Under the pieces are notes generated by a model. The model searched no databases and was not told where the DNA came from. It worked only from the letters and a program-made list of their open reading frames with translations. Both the position numbers and the translations under genes were made by a program. 64,000 bases of DNA from Chryseobacterium panacisoli (GTDB lineage: Bacteria > Bacteroidota > Bacteroidia > Flavobacteriales > Weeksellaceae), in assembly GCF_008274625.1 (NCBI RefSeq), contig NZ_VTRU01000001.1:124001-188000 (forward strand), written 5' to 3'. Below, one piece after another: positions 16,618 through 24,905 of this stretch; position 1 is the stretch's first letter, and the number at the start of each line of letters is the position of its first letter.

Positions 16618-17361
16618 ATGGAATTTTCACCTTTTAATAATGTAATCAAACTTTGCCTTCAGGGGATGGGTATGGAAGATAAAGACATGCCTGAAGAAGC
16701 AGCGAAACTGTTTATGCAAGCCTGGGAAGAAGCGGTAGACGATCACGAAAAATTTCTGGCAGCTCATTATGTTTCACGTCATCAAAAAACTTCTGCTGAT
16801 CGTTTGAAGTGGCTTGAAACCTCTTTAGAATTTGCTTTAAAAATAAATGATGATACGGTTAAAAGTGCCTTGCCGGCTCTGTACCTCAATATTTCCAAAT
16901 GCTATGAGGAGCTGGGAGATGCAGAAATGTCAAAAAAGAATGCTGAACTGGCACTGGAATTAAAAAACCATCCTTCTGATAAAGGACCGTTTTACCATGG
17001 AACAAAAGCCCATTTGCAGACTGGAGATCTACTGACAGCAGGCGGAATTTCAAATTATAAGTCCGAATTAAAAATGAATCATATCTATTTCACAGCTTTG
17101 ATTAGCGGAGCAGGGCTTGCTGCCGCTTTAGCAAAAGGGGATGGAGTAGAGCATGTATATATTGTGGAGCCAACAGGCGCCTATGAAAATGATCCCAATG
17201 TAACAGATAAGAAATTCCCGGGAAATCCCACGCGTTCTTACCGCTCCGAAATGCCTTTAAAAATTATTGGAGAGGCTAAAGAATGGACAAAGCCTAACCC
17301 TGAAGATCTTCAAAGGTTCCGTGAAAAATTGGGTGACAGCAAAGGAGAGATCATCAATTAA
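16618..17361 (+). CDS. arr: Arr-type rifamycin ADP-ribosyltransferase with N-terminal helical-repeat domain
   Basis: The 247-residue protein has two domains. Residues 122-232 match Arr enzymes, which ADP-ribosylate rifampin using NAD. Seen are FYHGTKAHLQTGDLL (His127), the NHIYFTAL strand (Tyr157) and YIVEPTGAYENDPN (Asp192), in the positions of the Arr His-Tyr-Asp triad, then FPGNPTRSYRS. Residues 1-118 are purely helical and TPR-like (AAKLFMQAWEEAVDDHEKFLAAHYV ... LYLNISKCYEELGDAEMSKKNAE), and are not part of classical ~140-residue Arr proteins. Resistance to rifamycins is expected from the family but not shown. The helical part could steer the enzyme to another target. It is a single gene on the plus strand. 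Confidence 0.88.
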   Translation: MEFSPFNNVIKLCLQGMGMEDKDMPEEAAKLFMQAWEEAVDDHEKFLAAHYVSRHQKTSADRLKWLETSLEFALKINDDTVKSALPALYLNISKCYEELGDAEMSKKNAELALELKNHPSDKGPFYHGTKAHLQTGDLLTAGGISNYKSELKMNHIYFTALISGAGLAAALAKGDGVEHVYIVEPTGAYENDPNVTDKKFPGNPTRSYRSEMPLKIIGEAKEWTKPNPEDLQRFREKLGDSKGEIIN

Positions 17362-17529
17362 ACTTATGATTTACCTTCCAAATTCCTGTACTTTTGCCAA
17401 TCGCTATATCAATACCAAAAATATACAGCAATAGCAGCAATGAAAATCCCCGATTATGATTATACGCATAAAAGGCAGAATGAATATGTCATACATTTGG
17501 GATAAGTTTTTCATTCATCCAATAGTTTT

Positions 17530-17551
17530 AGCCTCTCTGTGGGGGCTTTTC
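17530..17551 (+). terminator. terminator downstream of the arr-like gene
   Basis: AGCCTC pairs with GGGGCT (one G-T pair) around a 6-base loop, followed by TTTTCT. The 17362-17529 interval also has a 21-codon ORF at 17440 (MKIPDYDYTHKRQNEY...) that I cannot support as a gene. Confidence 0.55.
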
Positions 17552-17571
17552 TGTTGGATGATTTTAGTAAA

Positions 17572-18036
17572 TTAACTGATCTGACGACGGATCCCTTGAT
17601 ATTTTTCTGTAAATAGTTCCGGTGCAGCCTTCATTTCCAATAACGATAAGATTCTGTTGAACTGTCTTTTTAAATAAAAACCTCTATTGAGCTCCAATGA
17701 TTTTTTGCCGTAGTACAAAGTACAGATTGGCGTCTGATATTTGCCAACCATTTTCATATCTATTCCTGTAATGTCAGTCCAGAGAATTTGATGTTGTTTC
17801 AGACCACCTGTAAAGCGGATATCTGTATTTGAAATGATTAGCTTTAGCCGGGTATACATCAGCATACTAACGGCAATCAGCAAAAGTAACGGTACCAGAA
17901 AAATAATTTCCTGGGGAAGGTCTTTCTGAATGAGAAGACCAAATCCGGTCACAATTATGAGAGGTCCGAAAAAATAGCAGAGTATTTTTAACCATTGCGG
18001 CGAGGAAAAAGTTTCTTCAGTTGGTATCTGTTTCAT
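17572..18036 (-). CDS. membrane protein with PH-like domain
   Basis: The 154-residue protein has a polar start and two adjacent membrane helices (IVTGFGLLI region and IIFLVPLLLLIAVSMLMY). A ~90-residue cytoplasmic part follows, resembling bacterial PH-like domains: LIISNTDIRFTGG, then the ILWTDITGIDM segment, YYGKKSLELNRG and a closing helix FNRILSLLEM. This helix-pair plus PH-like layout is common in uncharacterised Bacteroidota proteins. Function is unknown. It is a single gene, convergent with the arr-like gene. Confidence 0.65.
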   Translation of the reverse strand: MKQIPTEETFSSPQWLKILCYFFGPLIIVTGFGLLIQKDLPQEIIFLVPLLLLIAVSMLMYTRLKLIISNTDIRFTGGLKQHQILWTDITGIDMKMVGKYQTPICTLYYGKKSLELNRGFYLKRQFNRILSLLEMKAAPELFTEKYQGIRRQIS

Positions 18037-18176
18037 AATATAATAGTACGATTTTTAAGTGAAGTATTTCGATTTTCGTTCAAACAAAAATTATGATTGA
18101 GTATTAAAGTTTTTGATTGAATATAGAAATTAATACCATTAAACTAAACGGAAGTGTTTGATTATTAGATAAAAAA

Positions 18177-18199
18177 CAGCCACAATTCAATTGTGGCTG
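18177..18199 (-). terminator. terminator of the secreted protein gene at 18226
   Basis: CAGCCACAATT (18177-18187) and AATTGTGGCTG (18189-18199) form an 11-bp palindrome centred on one base. On the minus strand it is followed by a T run (complement of the A run at 18171-18176). Confidence 0.85.
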
Positions 18200-18225
18200 C
18201 CTCTTTTGAAATCAAATATCGACTA

Positions 18226-18909
18226 TTATAAAGATCTGGAACGGGCAATGTTGATGAGATACACAAGATGTGCGAACATGTTTCGTTTTACAGACTCTAT
18301 TTTTATGTCTCCCGTGGTCTGGTTGATGGTTGTTACAAAATCAGTATTACATTGACCATTGAAGTTACCGCTTCCTAAATAGTTTACAGTATTGGCATTT
18401 GGATAGGAAATTCTTGGATAATCCGGTGCTGTCTGGTTGGCAACAGCAGTTGTTCCACTGAATCCTTTATTGTCAACATATCGGGCTGTCCAGGTTCCTA
18501 AAAACTGCCCGTTACCCGTATTGATGCCCTGTCCTACAATAATCTGGGTGTCTACAGGATTGGTGAATCCGGAACAGGATGTGTAATGATTTAAAGAAAC
18601 GGTACAGGAGGATGCGTTATCAGTAGGCTGAAAGCATTTTCCTTCATAGACGGTGAACCTTTGTTCAGAGGAAGATGTAGAAGTGTTCAATAAAGCTTTG
18701 GGAGCGAAAATTTCTTCAGGAGATATAAGGGTTAAAACTCCTTGTGCATCCGCCGCAACAATTTTTTTTTCAGCATTTGAAAGTCCTCTTACTCTTACCA
18801 GGCCATTGACATCCAACGTATGGGATGGAGTAGATGTATTGATCCCTACCTGGGCTGTTAAACTCCCACCCATAGCAAGTGCTGCCAAAAAGAATGTTTT
18901 TGTTTTCAT
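18226..18909 (-). CDS. secreted protein with tail-fibre-like N-terminus
   Basis: The 227-residue protein has a signal peptide (FFLAALAMGGSLTAQ). The mature start VGINTSTPSHTLDVNGLVRVRGL is the G-I-x-T-x-x-P ... L-D-V-x-G motif of Bacteroidota surface/tail-fibre-like proteins. The rest (~150 residues) is beta-rich with several Cys (C91, C101, C113 and one near 207), so disulfides are possible. It ends in a basic tail without a T9SS domain. The N-terminal motif is shared with the C1q-like proteins at 9703-12394, but no C1q hallmark is present. Function is unknown. A hairpin terminator follows at 18177. Confidence 0.75.
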   Translation of the reverse strand: MKTKTFFLAALAMGGSLTAQVGINTSTPSHTLDVNGLVRVRGLSNAEKKIVAADAQGVLTLISPEEIFAPKALLNTSTSSSEQRFTVYEGKCFQPTDNASSCTVSLNHYTSCSGFTNPVDTQIIVGQGINTGNGQFLGTWTARYVDNKGFSGTTAVANQTAPDYPRISYPNANTVNYLGSGNFNGQCNTDFVTTINQTTGDIKIESVKRNMFAHLVYLINIARSRSL

Positions 18910-19179
18910 GTTATTATTTGAAAAAGATTAAATTTTTCACTAATATAGGAAATAACTTTAAAATGAGTGTTGAAATCGCCTGAAATCTAGTATAAAGTAT
19001 TTGTAAACAGATATTGAACAGAGCAATATCAAATTTCAAATGTCATTTTTAGAATAACTCAAAATTTATACACCTTGTATTTGTTTGAAAAATATTTGTA
19101 TTTTAGCCAAAATATGTTGTTTTTTAATAAACATATTGGACGCTAATTAAAATTCAGATAATTTGAATGAAAAAATTAG

Positions 19180-19187
19180 TAGATTTG
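19180..19187 (+). promoter_or_regulatory. Bacteroidota -7 element before the lipoprotein at 19296
   Basis: TAGATTTG fits TANNTTTG. The nearest TTG (19163) gives a spacer of 14, shorter than usual. The divergent gap 18910-19295 contains no other supported feature. Confidence 0.45.
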
Positions 19188-19295
19188 CACGGAACAAAAA
19201 ATAATAAATATTAAACACTATTCTCTTTGACTGAATTTTTAGGAGGGAAGTCCATGGAGAATAACAGGATTTTAGGTTATAAAACTACTGAAACT

Positions 19296-19664
19296 ATGAA
19301 GAAACTTTTTTTACTTTTATTAACGGCGTTTTTATTTATCGGCTGCAGCTCTGATGATGATACCATCTATGATTATGTAGGAACATGGTCAGGTTCTTAT
19401 GAAGGAAATGATAAAGGAGTTTGGAACTTCGTGGTAGATGAGAGTGGTAAAGTGGTAGGAACAATGCATTCCGACGTTAATAATGAAAACTATAGTATTA
19501 ACGGGAATTTAAGTGAGACAGGAGATCTTAACGCAAGAGTAGGACTTCCTTCACAAGGAGATTTCAAGGGAACGTTAACAACTGAAAAAAAAGGAAACGG
19601 AAACTGGTCCAACTCACTTCCAACACCTGCACAGTCAGGAAGCTGGAAAGGAGAGAAAAAATAA
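19296..19664 (+). CDS. small lipoprotein
   Basis: I start at the ATG at 19296, which opens directly on a lipoprotein signal (MKKLFLLLLTAFLFIGCSSDDD, lipidated Cys17). An upstream in-frame start would add 23 residues and bury the signal. The mature part is ~105 residues of beta-strand pattern (YVGTWSGSYEGNDKGVWNFVVDES ... NGNWSNSLPTPAQSGSWKG), reminiscent of the small lipocalin-like or beta-sandwich lipoproteins of Bacteroidota. The acidic SSDDD after the Cys resembles a lipoprotein export signal for the outer surface. No function can be assigned. A perfect hairpin follows. Confidence 0.8.
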   Translation: MKKLFLLLLTAFLFIGCSSDDDTIYDYVGTWSGSYEGNDKGVWNFVVDESGKVVGTMHSDVNNENYSINGNLSETGDLNARVGLPSQGDFKGTLTTEKKGNGNWSNSLPTPAQSGSWKGEKK

Positions 19665-19671
19665 AACAAGA

Positions 19672-19697
19672 AAGTCTGCAGGATCTACTGCAGACTT
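19672..19697. terminator. bidirectional terminator
   Basis: AAGTCTGCAG (19672-19681), loop GATCTA, CTGCAGACTT (19688-19697), then T residues. It sits between the lipoprotein and the convergent gene at 19704. Confidence 0.88.
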
Positions 19698-19703
19698 TTT
19701 TAT

Positions 19704-20342
19704 TTAAACAAATCCCATATGGGTAATCTCATCGTGATCATTCTTCAGGACCGTAAAATAGAGGGGAAGATCATTTTCTGAAAAATATTTTTTAAAAGGT
19801 CTTTGCTGTTGCTGATTCCAGCTGATTATTTCTTCAGCATATTCTGTGCTGTAATTTTCAGAATCTAATTTTATAGTTACAATGACGGCTTTATCAGCAG
19901 TACAACCATTATTTTTATAAAGAATATGATCCTCAATTCTGATGCAATCCGAAACATTAGGGATTGTACCCAACTGAAATTCTCTCAGAAGCTTTCTTCC
20001 TTCTTCAGTCTTTAAACCATTTTCAACGGTTCGTTTTCCCCTTCCGGAAATCATATCCAAATCTTTGACCATTGTCATAACCTTTGCGAACTTTTGGTAG
20101 AGGAGGGGATCACCTGCTTCTTTGATATAAATTTCCAGAGTATTCCTGATTATCTTTCCAATTTTGGAGCAGTGCCCGAATTCCGAACTATTCTGCCGGA
20201 CTTTCTCATATGCCGGACTTTTTTTAAAAGCAGCTTTATTGAACCCGCTTTTCTTCCGAACCACATTCTTGCCGTTCAGAGTATAAAATACAAGGTCGCC
20301 TACAGCGCCCGTAATCTTGATGAGACTTTCATAGGTTGCCAT
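19704..20342 (-). CDS. conserved hypothetical protein
   Basis: I start at the ATG at 20342 (MATYESLIKITGAVGDLVFY, 212 residues); the longer reading to 20399 adds a Phe-rich stretch that looks like intergenic sequence. The N-terminal part has the pattern G-x-x-G-x-x-V-F-Y-x-x-x-G-K-x-V-V-R-K-K, which recurs in uncharacterised, often phage- or surface-associated flavobacterial proteins. The next ~100 residues are helical and basic, and the C-terminus is strand-rich. There is no signal peptide, membrane segment or known catalytic motif. I do not recognise the family. It is monocistronic. Confidence 0.65.
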   Translation of the reverse strand: MATYESLIKITGAVGDLVFYTLNGKNVVRKKSGFNKAAFKKSPAYEKVRQNSSEFGHCSKIGKIIRNTLEIYIKEAGDPLLYQKFAKVMTMVKDLDMISGRGKRTVENGLKTEEGRKLLREFQLGTIPNVSDCIRIEDHILYKNNGCTADKAVIVTIKLDSENYSTEYAEEIISWNQQQQRPFKKYFSENDLPLYFTVLKNDHDEITHMGFV

Positions 20343-20496
20343 ATTTTCAAAATAGGAATCAAATATAACAATAAATACTTGAAAACAAAATTTTAACATA
20401 TATTTATAATATAGTTGTAGTATAGTTATATCATAATTAAAATATAAAATGTATATTTGTTGAAGAATTACTTAACCGAGTATAAATCAGACGAAT

Positions 20497-21069
20497 ATGG
20501 GATTGGGATTATTTGAACAAAGAATAAGAATAAAGCAGTGGTCTGTTTTGCTGATTGCATCTGCTTTTGTGGTGTCCTGCGGATCATCGAAAAATGTTTC
20601 CGGCAGCAAAAAATCAAATACGAAAACAGTTGCAAAATCTGAAAACCTCAGAAAACTGGATTCAAAATTTGACGGAAGTGTACCCAGATCAATTAATGAT
20701 ATTCTGAAAGATGCTGAAAAATACATCGGAACACCCTATAAATTTGGAGGAAATACATCATCAGGATTTGACTGTTCCGGATTTACCGTAAAAGTGTTTC
20801 AGGAAAATGATTTCAACCTTCCTAGAAGATCTTCTGACCAGGCTGAAGCCGGTAAAAATATCGATATCAGAGACGTTAAACCCGGGGATCTTTTATTTTT
20901 TGCAACAGCAGGAGGAAGCAGAGTATCTCATGTAGGCATTGTTCATGATATTGGTCCTGACGGAGAAGTGAAGTTTATCCATGCTTCTACTTCAAAAGGA
21001 GTAATAATTTCATCTCTGAACGAAAAATACTGGAACAAGGCTTACCTTCATGCCCAAAGAGTTCTGTAA
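20497..21069 (+). CDS. NlpC/P60-family lipoprotein, cell-wall peptidase
   Basis: The 190-residue protein has a lipoprotein-type signal (SVLLIASAFVVSCGSS, Cys28), a Ser/Lys-rich linker, then an NlpC/P60 domain (residues ~70-190). The catalytic Cys is in FDCSGFTVKVF, the His in SHVGIVHD, and a third polar residue in FIHASTSKG. These enzymes cut D-Glu-to-diamino-acid bonds in peptidoglycan peptides. A -7-like TATATTTG lies at 20452. A LytTR regulator follows 14 bases after the stop, so the two are likely co-transcribed. Confidence 0.92.
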   Translation: MGLGLFEQRIRIKQWSVLLIASAFVVSCGSSKNVSGSKKSNTKTVAKSENLRKLDSKFDGSVPRSINDILKDAEKYIGTPYKFGGNTSSGFDCSGFTVKVFQENDFNLPRRSSDQAEAGKNIDIRDVKPGDLLFFATAGGSRVSHVGIVHDIGPDGEVKFIHASTSKGVIISSLNEKYWNKAYLHAQRVL

Positions 21070-21083
21070 AAATATCTTTTGAA

Positions 21084-21413
21084 ATGATAGAGAACCGGAC
21101 ATTTGCCTTCATTAGGACAGATAAAAAGCTGGTCAAGCTTTTCTTTAAAGATATTAATGTCATCAAAGGGCTCGGGAATTACGTGGAAGTTCATACCATA
21201 GACCATAAAAGATATATTTATTACAAAACACTTAAAGACCTTATTGAAACACTTCCGGAAGAATTTATGAGGGTCCACAATTCATATATTGTCAATCTTA
21301 CCAATATAGAATCTTTTGAAGACAATCATCTTATATGCGGCGAATTGAAAATTACTGTAGCCAAAAGCTATAAAGAATGTCTCCATTCTGCTCTCGGTAA
21401 AATGATGCTTTAA
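21084..21413 (+). CDS. stand-alone LytTR DNA-binding protein
   Basis: This 109-residue protein is almost entirely a LytTR domain: the strand FIRTDKKLVKLFFKDINVIKGLGNYVEV, then RYIYYKTLKDLIETLP-x-x-FMRVHNSYIVNLTNIES, and LKITVAKSYKECL at the end. LytTR domains bind DNA in regulators such as AgrA and LytR, where a receiver domain normally precedes them. Here there is none and no kinase is adjacent. It follows the NlpC/P60 gene by 14 bases, so it may act in cell-wall control. That link is inference from position. Confidence 0.88.
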   Translation: MIENRTFAFIRTDKKLVKLFFKDINVIKGLGNYVEVHTIDHKRYIYYKTLKDLIETLPEEFMRVHNSYIVNLTNIESFEDNHLICGELKITVAKSYKECLHSALGKMML

Positions 21414-21521
21414 AAATTATCTACATCAGAAAAAGAGCCATCCGCATTCTATTTCGTACCCTGTACATAAAAAAGTTTTTATTCCTGTTTTCTTATTCTA
21501 GTTTTACCAAAAACTTATATA

Positions 21522-21893
21522 ATGAATAAAGAAAACGCATTACACTACATCAAAACCAATACGATTATTGGAATAAAAGCAGGATTTCAAAGATCTGATT
21601 TCCTGGAAATCTGGATGATTGTTGTACAGGACAGAATATTTGCAAGATCATGGGGACTCGCTGAAAAAAGCTGGTACAATACATTTTTAGAAAATCCGGA
21701 AGGAGAGATCCAATGTGGTAAAATCATTTATCCTATAAAAGCGGCTATTCCTGAAGATCTCAATGATATCACTGAAGAAATTAATCAGGCCTATCTGGCA
21801 AAGTATAACACCGGTCATAATATTCCTTATTCACGGGGAATTATTCAGGAAAAACATGTTGCAAAAACGATGGAGTTCGTTATTTTGGATTAA
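21522..21893 (+). CDS. DUF2255-family protein
   Basis: The 123-residue protein resembles the DUF2255 family, small split-barrel-like proteins: an N-terminal GIKAGFQRSDFLEIWMIVVQ strand pair, the conserved RIFARSW, WYNTFLENPEGEIQCGK, then helices with YLAKYNTG. There is no signal peptide or membrane part. The flavin-reductase-like fold suggests cofactor or ligand binding, but no activity is established that I know of. It is separated from the LytTR gene by ~108 bases. Confidence 0.72.
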   Translation: MNKENALHYIKTNTIIGIKAGFQRSDFLEIWMIVVQDRIFARSWGLAEKSWYNTFLENPEGEIQCGKIIYPIKAAIPEDLNDITEEINQAYLAKYNTGHNIPYSRGIIQEKHVAKTMEFVILD

Positions 21894-21961
21894 ATAAATT
21901 TAAAAATCTACATACCCCTTCTCCATCTGAGAAAAAAATGATAGATAAGGCATTCAATAGG

Positions 21962-22155
21962 AACGGGCTTTAGCCCGTTTATTAAATAAAACAAATAATT
22001 CATTGGCTTTAGCCGAAACTTACATAACCATATTCTTTAATTATCATTTCAAAAATCGTTGAATTTTCAACAATTCCGGAGAAAGAGAGTTCTTAGGTTT
22101 CCAATTATTACCTTTCTGTATTCAAATAAATCTTTGTCATTGCAATAGCATTGCA
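21962..22155. repeat. cluster of short palindromes
   Basis: Four palindromes stand in this non-coding gap: AACGGGC-TTTA-GCCCGTT (21962-21979), TTGGC-TTTA-GCCGA (22003-22016), GTTGAA-TT-TTCAAC (22058-22071) and TGCAAT-AGC-ATTGCA (22141-22155). The first two share the core GGCTTTAGCC, like units of a REP-type intergenic repeat. No gene is visible in 21894-22193. Confidence 0.6.
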
Positions 22156-22193
22156 CGACGAAACGCCGGAAATTTGTCTAAAACTATTTTCAC

Positions 22194-22805
22194 ATGACAG
22201 ATTTTACCCGATTCTTTACTCCCTTATACTTCATCCTTTTCTTTGCTGTTTCCTTTATCGGGATTAGTTACAAAGTGGCAAAACAGATTGGCAAAAACCC
22301 TAATGTCCTTCCCAAAGACGACTCTGCTTATGGGCTTGTAGGATTGTATTTTAAGATTATCCTGTTTGCAATGTTTATTTATGTAATGCTTCTTTCATTT
22401 TTTCCTGAAGATATTGCTTCTGCTTTTAAGATCAATTTTCTGGAGAATAGTATCGTTCAATATGTAGGATCTATTTTAATGATCCTGGCTTTTATTTGGG
22501 TGATTACAGCCCAGATTCAAATGAAAAACTCCTGGCGGATCGGGATTGATGGTACAACAAGAACAGATTTGGTAACTCATGGATTATTCAGATTTTCAAG
22601 AAATCCCATATTCCTGGGAATGACGATAAGCCTTGTTGGATTTTTTCTTGTTGTCCCAACTGCAATTGCTTTTGTCTTTCTTCTGATCGGAAGCATTTTA
22701 ATGCAGATTCAGATTCGTCTTGAAGAAGAGTATCTGTTGAAACAGCATGGCCAAATATACCTTGCCTATAAAAAGAGGGTTGCAAGGATGTTTAACCTTA
22801 ATTAA
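22194..22805 (+). CDS. membrane methyltransferase, ICMT/PEMT family
   Basis: The 203-residue protein has about five membrane helices. Near its C-terminus it has the motif set of the isoprenylcysteine carboxyl methyltransferase / phospholipid methyltransferase superfamily: GLFRFSRNPIFLGM and, after a helical hairpin, RLEEEYLLKQHGQIYLAYKKRVARMF. Here the R-N-P and the E-E residues belong to the S-adenosylmethionine-binding site. The methyl acceptor cannot be predicted; bacterial members are mostly uncharacterised and act in the inner membrane. It is a single gene preceded by the palindrome cluster. Confidence 0.85.
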   Translation: MTDFTRFFTPLYFILFFAVSFIGISYKVAKQIGKNPNVLPKDDSAYGLVGLYFKIILFAMFIYVMLLSFFPEDIASAFKINFLENSIVQYVGSILMILAFIWVITAQIQMKNSWRIGIDGTTRTDLVTHGLFRFSRNPIFLGMTISLVGFFLVVPTAIAFVFLLIGSILMQIQIRLEEEYLLKQHGQIYLAYKKRVARMFNLN

Positions 22806-22843
22806 AAGCCTTATCTTAAAAACCGTTTTGCTGAACTTTTTTG

Positions 22844-22851
22844 TATCTTTG
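22844..22851 (+). promoter_or_regulatory. -7 element of dapD
   Basis: TATCTTTG fits TANNTTTG, 37 bases before the dapD ATG. The TTG at 22828 leaves only a 13-base spacer, so the -33 part is uncertain. Confidence 0.5.
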
Positions 22852-22888
22852 GCCAGTATAATTTTTCAAACTAATTTAAATAAGAAAC

Positions 22889-23701
22889 ATGTCGTTACAA
22901 CAAACTATTGAAAATATTTGGGATAATAGAGAGCTACTACAAAATGAAGACAGCCAGAAGGCGATCAGAGAGGTTATTTCTTTAGTTGATAAAGGTGAAC
23001 TTCGTACTGCTGAACCTACAGAAAACGGATGGCAGGTAAATGAATGGGTAAAAAAAGCTGTAGTAATGTATTTTCCGATCCAAAAAATGGAAACTATTGA
23101 AGTAGGTCCTTTTGAATTTCATGATAAAATGCCTTTGAAGAGAAACTATGCTGAAAAAGGAGTGAGAGTTGTACCACATGCAGTGGCAAGAGAAGGAGCT
23201 TACATTGCTCCGGGAGTTATTTTAATGCCATCTTATGTAAACATTGGAGCTTATGTAGACTCTGGAACGATGGTTGATACTTGGGCTACAGTAGGAAGCT
23301 GTGCACAGATCGGTAAAAATGTTCACCTGAGTGGTGGTGTAGGTATTGGTGGAGTATTAGAGCCGTTACAGGCAGCTCCGGTAATCATTGAAGATGACTG
23401 CTTTATCGGTTCAAGATGTATCGTTGTAGAAGGAGTTCACGTAGAAAAAGAAGCCGTATTGGGTGCCAACGTAGTATTGACAGCTTCTACAAAAATTATT
23501 GACGTTACAGGAGATACACCTGTCGAAATCAAAGGGAGAGTTCCTGCACGTTCAGTAGTAATCCCTGGAAGCTATACAAAACAATATCCGGCTGGAGAAT
23601 ATCAGGTTCCATGTGCACTGATTATTGGTCAGAGAAAAGAATCTACAGACAAGAAAACATCTCTGAATGATGCATTGAGAGATAATAATGTCGCTGTTTA
23701 A
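22889..23701 (+). CDS. dapD: 2,3,4,5-tetrahydropyridine-2,6-dicarboxylate N-succinyltransferase
   Basis: The 270-residue protein has an N-terminal helical domain and a left-handed beta-helix of hexapeptide repeats (residues ~105-215). Signature segments include VPHAVAREGAYIAPGVILMPSYVNIGAYVD, GTMVDTWATVGSCAQIG and HLSGGVGIGGVLEPLQAAPVIIEDDCFIGSRC. It succinylates the cyclic intermediate of the lysine/diaminopimelate pathway, supplying lysine and peptidoglycan. Length and motifs are normal. The next gene begins 29 bases later on the same strand, so the glycan genes may be read through from here. Confidence 0.96.
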   Translation: MSLQQTIENIWDNRELLQNEDSQKAIREVISLVDKGELRTAEPTENGWQVNEWVKKAVVMYFPIQKMETIEVGPFEFHDKMPLKRNYAEKGVRVVPHAVAREGAYIAPGVILMPSYVNIGAYVDSGTMVDTWATVGSCAQIGKNVHLSGGVGIGGVLEPLQAAPVIIEDDCFIGSRCIVVEGVHVEKEAVLGANVVLTASTKIIDVTGDTPVEIKGRVPARSVVIPGSYTKQYPAGEYQVPCALIIGQRKESTDKKTSLNDALRDNNVAV

Positions 23702-23730
23702 GATTAATATTGTAAGCTAATACCGCAATC

Positions 23731-24900
23731 TTGAAAGAAAAATTCCTTAAAATACTGTTAAACCCTAAATATATATTTGGGGTTTATCTTATTATATCGG
23801 TTGTCACAGCAATTTCCAAATACCTGAGAGGAGAGTATGCGATCAATAACTATCTGATTTTTAAAAATGTATTCTTTAATACCATTCATCAGAAAAACTT
23901 ATTTATCCACTATCCCGATCTTTATTTTGATCTAAACCATTATGGTGTATTTTTCAGTGCTTTGATTGCACCGTTTGCCATGATGCCGGATTGGCTGGGA
24001 ATTTCACTCTGGAATATTGCCAATACTTTTATCTTCATCTATGGTATTTATAAACTGCCGTTTTCAGACAGTAAAAAAGCAATTTTCGGATTGCTATGCC
24101 TTCAGGAATACATTACAGCAGCTTTAAGTTTACAGTTTAATGTAGCGCTGACAGGCCTTTTACTCTTATCTGCAGTATACATTTACGAAAGAAAAGAAGT
24201 GAGGTCTGTAACTGCAATTTTAATAGGAATATTTGTGAAAATCTACGGAATTGTAGGATTGACACAGTTTTTCTTCATTAAAAATAAAGCCAGATTTATT
24301 CTTTCAGGAATAGCCGTTGCAGTATTGTTTTTCGTACTTCCCATGGCGTATTCAAGTCCGCAGTTTGTGATTCAGTGCTATTCAGACTGGTTTCAGTCTA
24401 TTGTAGAAAAGAACAGTGAAAATCAGGTATTGGGAAATATGCAGGATATCTCGCTGATGGGCTTTGTAAGAAGAGTTTTAGGAGATGCTTCCATTTCCAA
24501 TCTTGTGTTTTTAGCAGGTGGATTGCCGCTTTTTGCTTTACCTTATATCAGAATTAAGCAATACAAGCACTATGCTTTCCAGTTGATGATCCTGGCTTCA
24601 ACCTTACTGTTTTTGGTATTGTTCAGCTCCAGTTCAGAATCTCCAACATACATTATTGCAGTTGTAGGAGTTTTGATATGGTTTTTCCTTCAGAAAGAAA
24701 GAACACCGCTTATTATAGGACTACTTGTTTTTGTCATTATTTTCACATGTTTTTCCACTTCGGATCTATTTCCGAAATTTGTAAAAGAAAACTATATCAT
24801 CAAATATTCATTAAAAGCTGTACCTTGTATTGTAATCTGGTTAAGAGTGACTTATGAACTTCTGACTAAAGATTTTGAGAAAAATTACAGCCTGAATTAA
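23731..24900 (+). CDS. polytopic membrane protein, GT87 (DUF2029)-like glycosyltransferase
   Basis: The 389-residue protein has about ten membrane helices. An early extracytoplasmic loop (YLRGEYAINNYLIFKNVFF ... YPDLYFDLNHYGVFFSALIAPFA) resembles the active-site loop of GT87/DUF2029 polyprenyl-phosphate-sugar-dependent transferases. The only reasonable start is a TTG at 23731: no ATG occurs before residue ~84, and an in-frame stop lies just upstream. Such enzymes use undecaprenyl-phosphate sugars on the periplasmic side, which would fit the GT2 gene next to it. The family call is moderate, being based on topology, loop and context. Confidence 0.65.
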   Translation: MKEKFLKILLNPKYIFGVYLIISVVTAISKYLRGEYAINNYLIFKNVFFNTIHQKNLFIHYPDLYFDLNHYGVFFSALIAPFAMMPDWLGISLWNIANTFIFIYGIYKLPFSDSKKAIFGLLCLQEYITAALSLQFNVALTGLLLLSAVYIYERKEVRSVTAILIGIFVKIYGIVGLTQFFFIKNKARFILSGIAVAVLFFVLPMAYSSPQFVIQCYSDWFQSIVEKNSENQVLGNMQDISLMGFVRRVLGDASISNLVFLAGGLPLFALPYIRIKQYKHYAFQLMILASTLLFLVLFSSSSESPTYIIAVVGVLIWFFLQKERTPLIIGLLVFVIIFTCFSTSDLFPKFVKENYIIKYSLKAVPCIVIWLRVTYELLTKDFEKNYSLN

Positions 24901-24905
24901 TAAAT

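Noticed and set aside
17440..17505. 21-codon ORF MKIPDYDYTHKRQNEY... between the arr-like gene and its terminator
   Set aside because: Too short to judge, with no leader, signal or regulatory pattern; could be chance.
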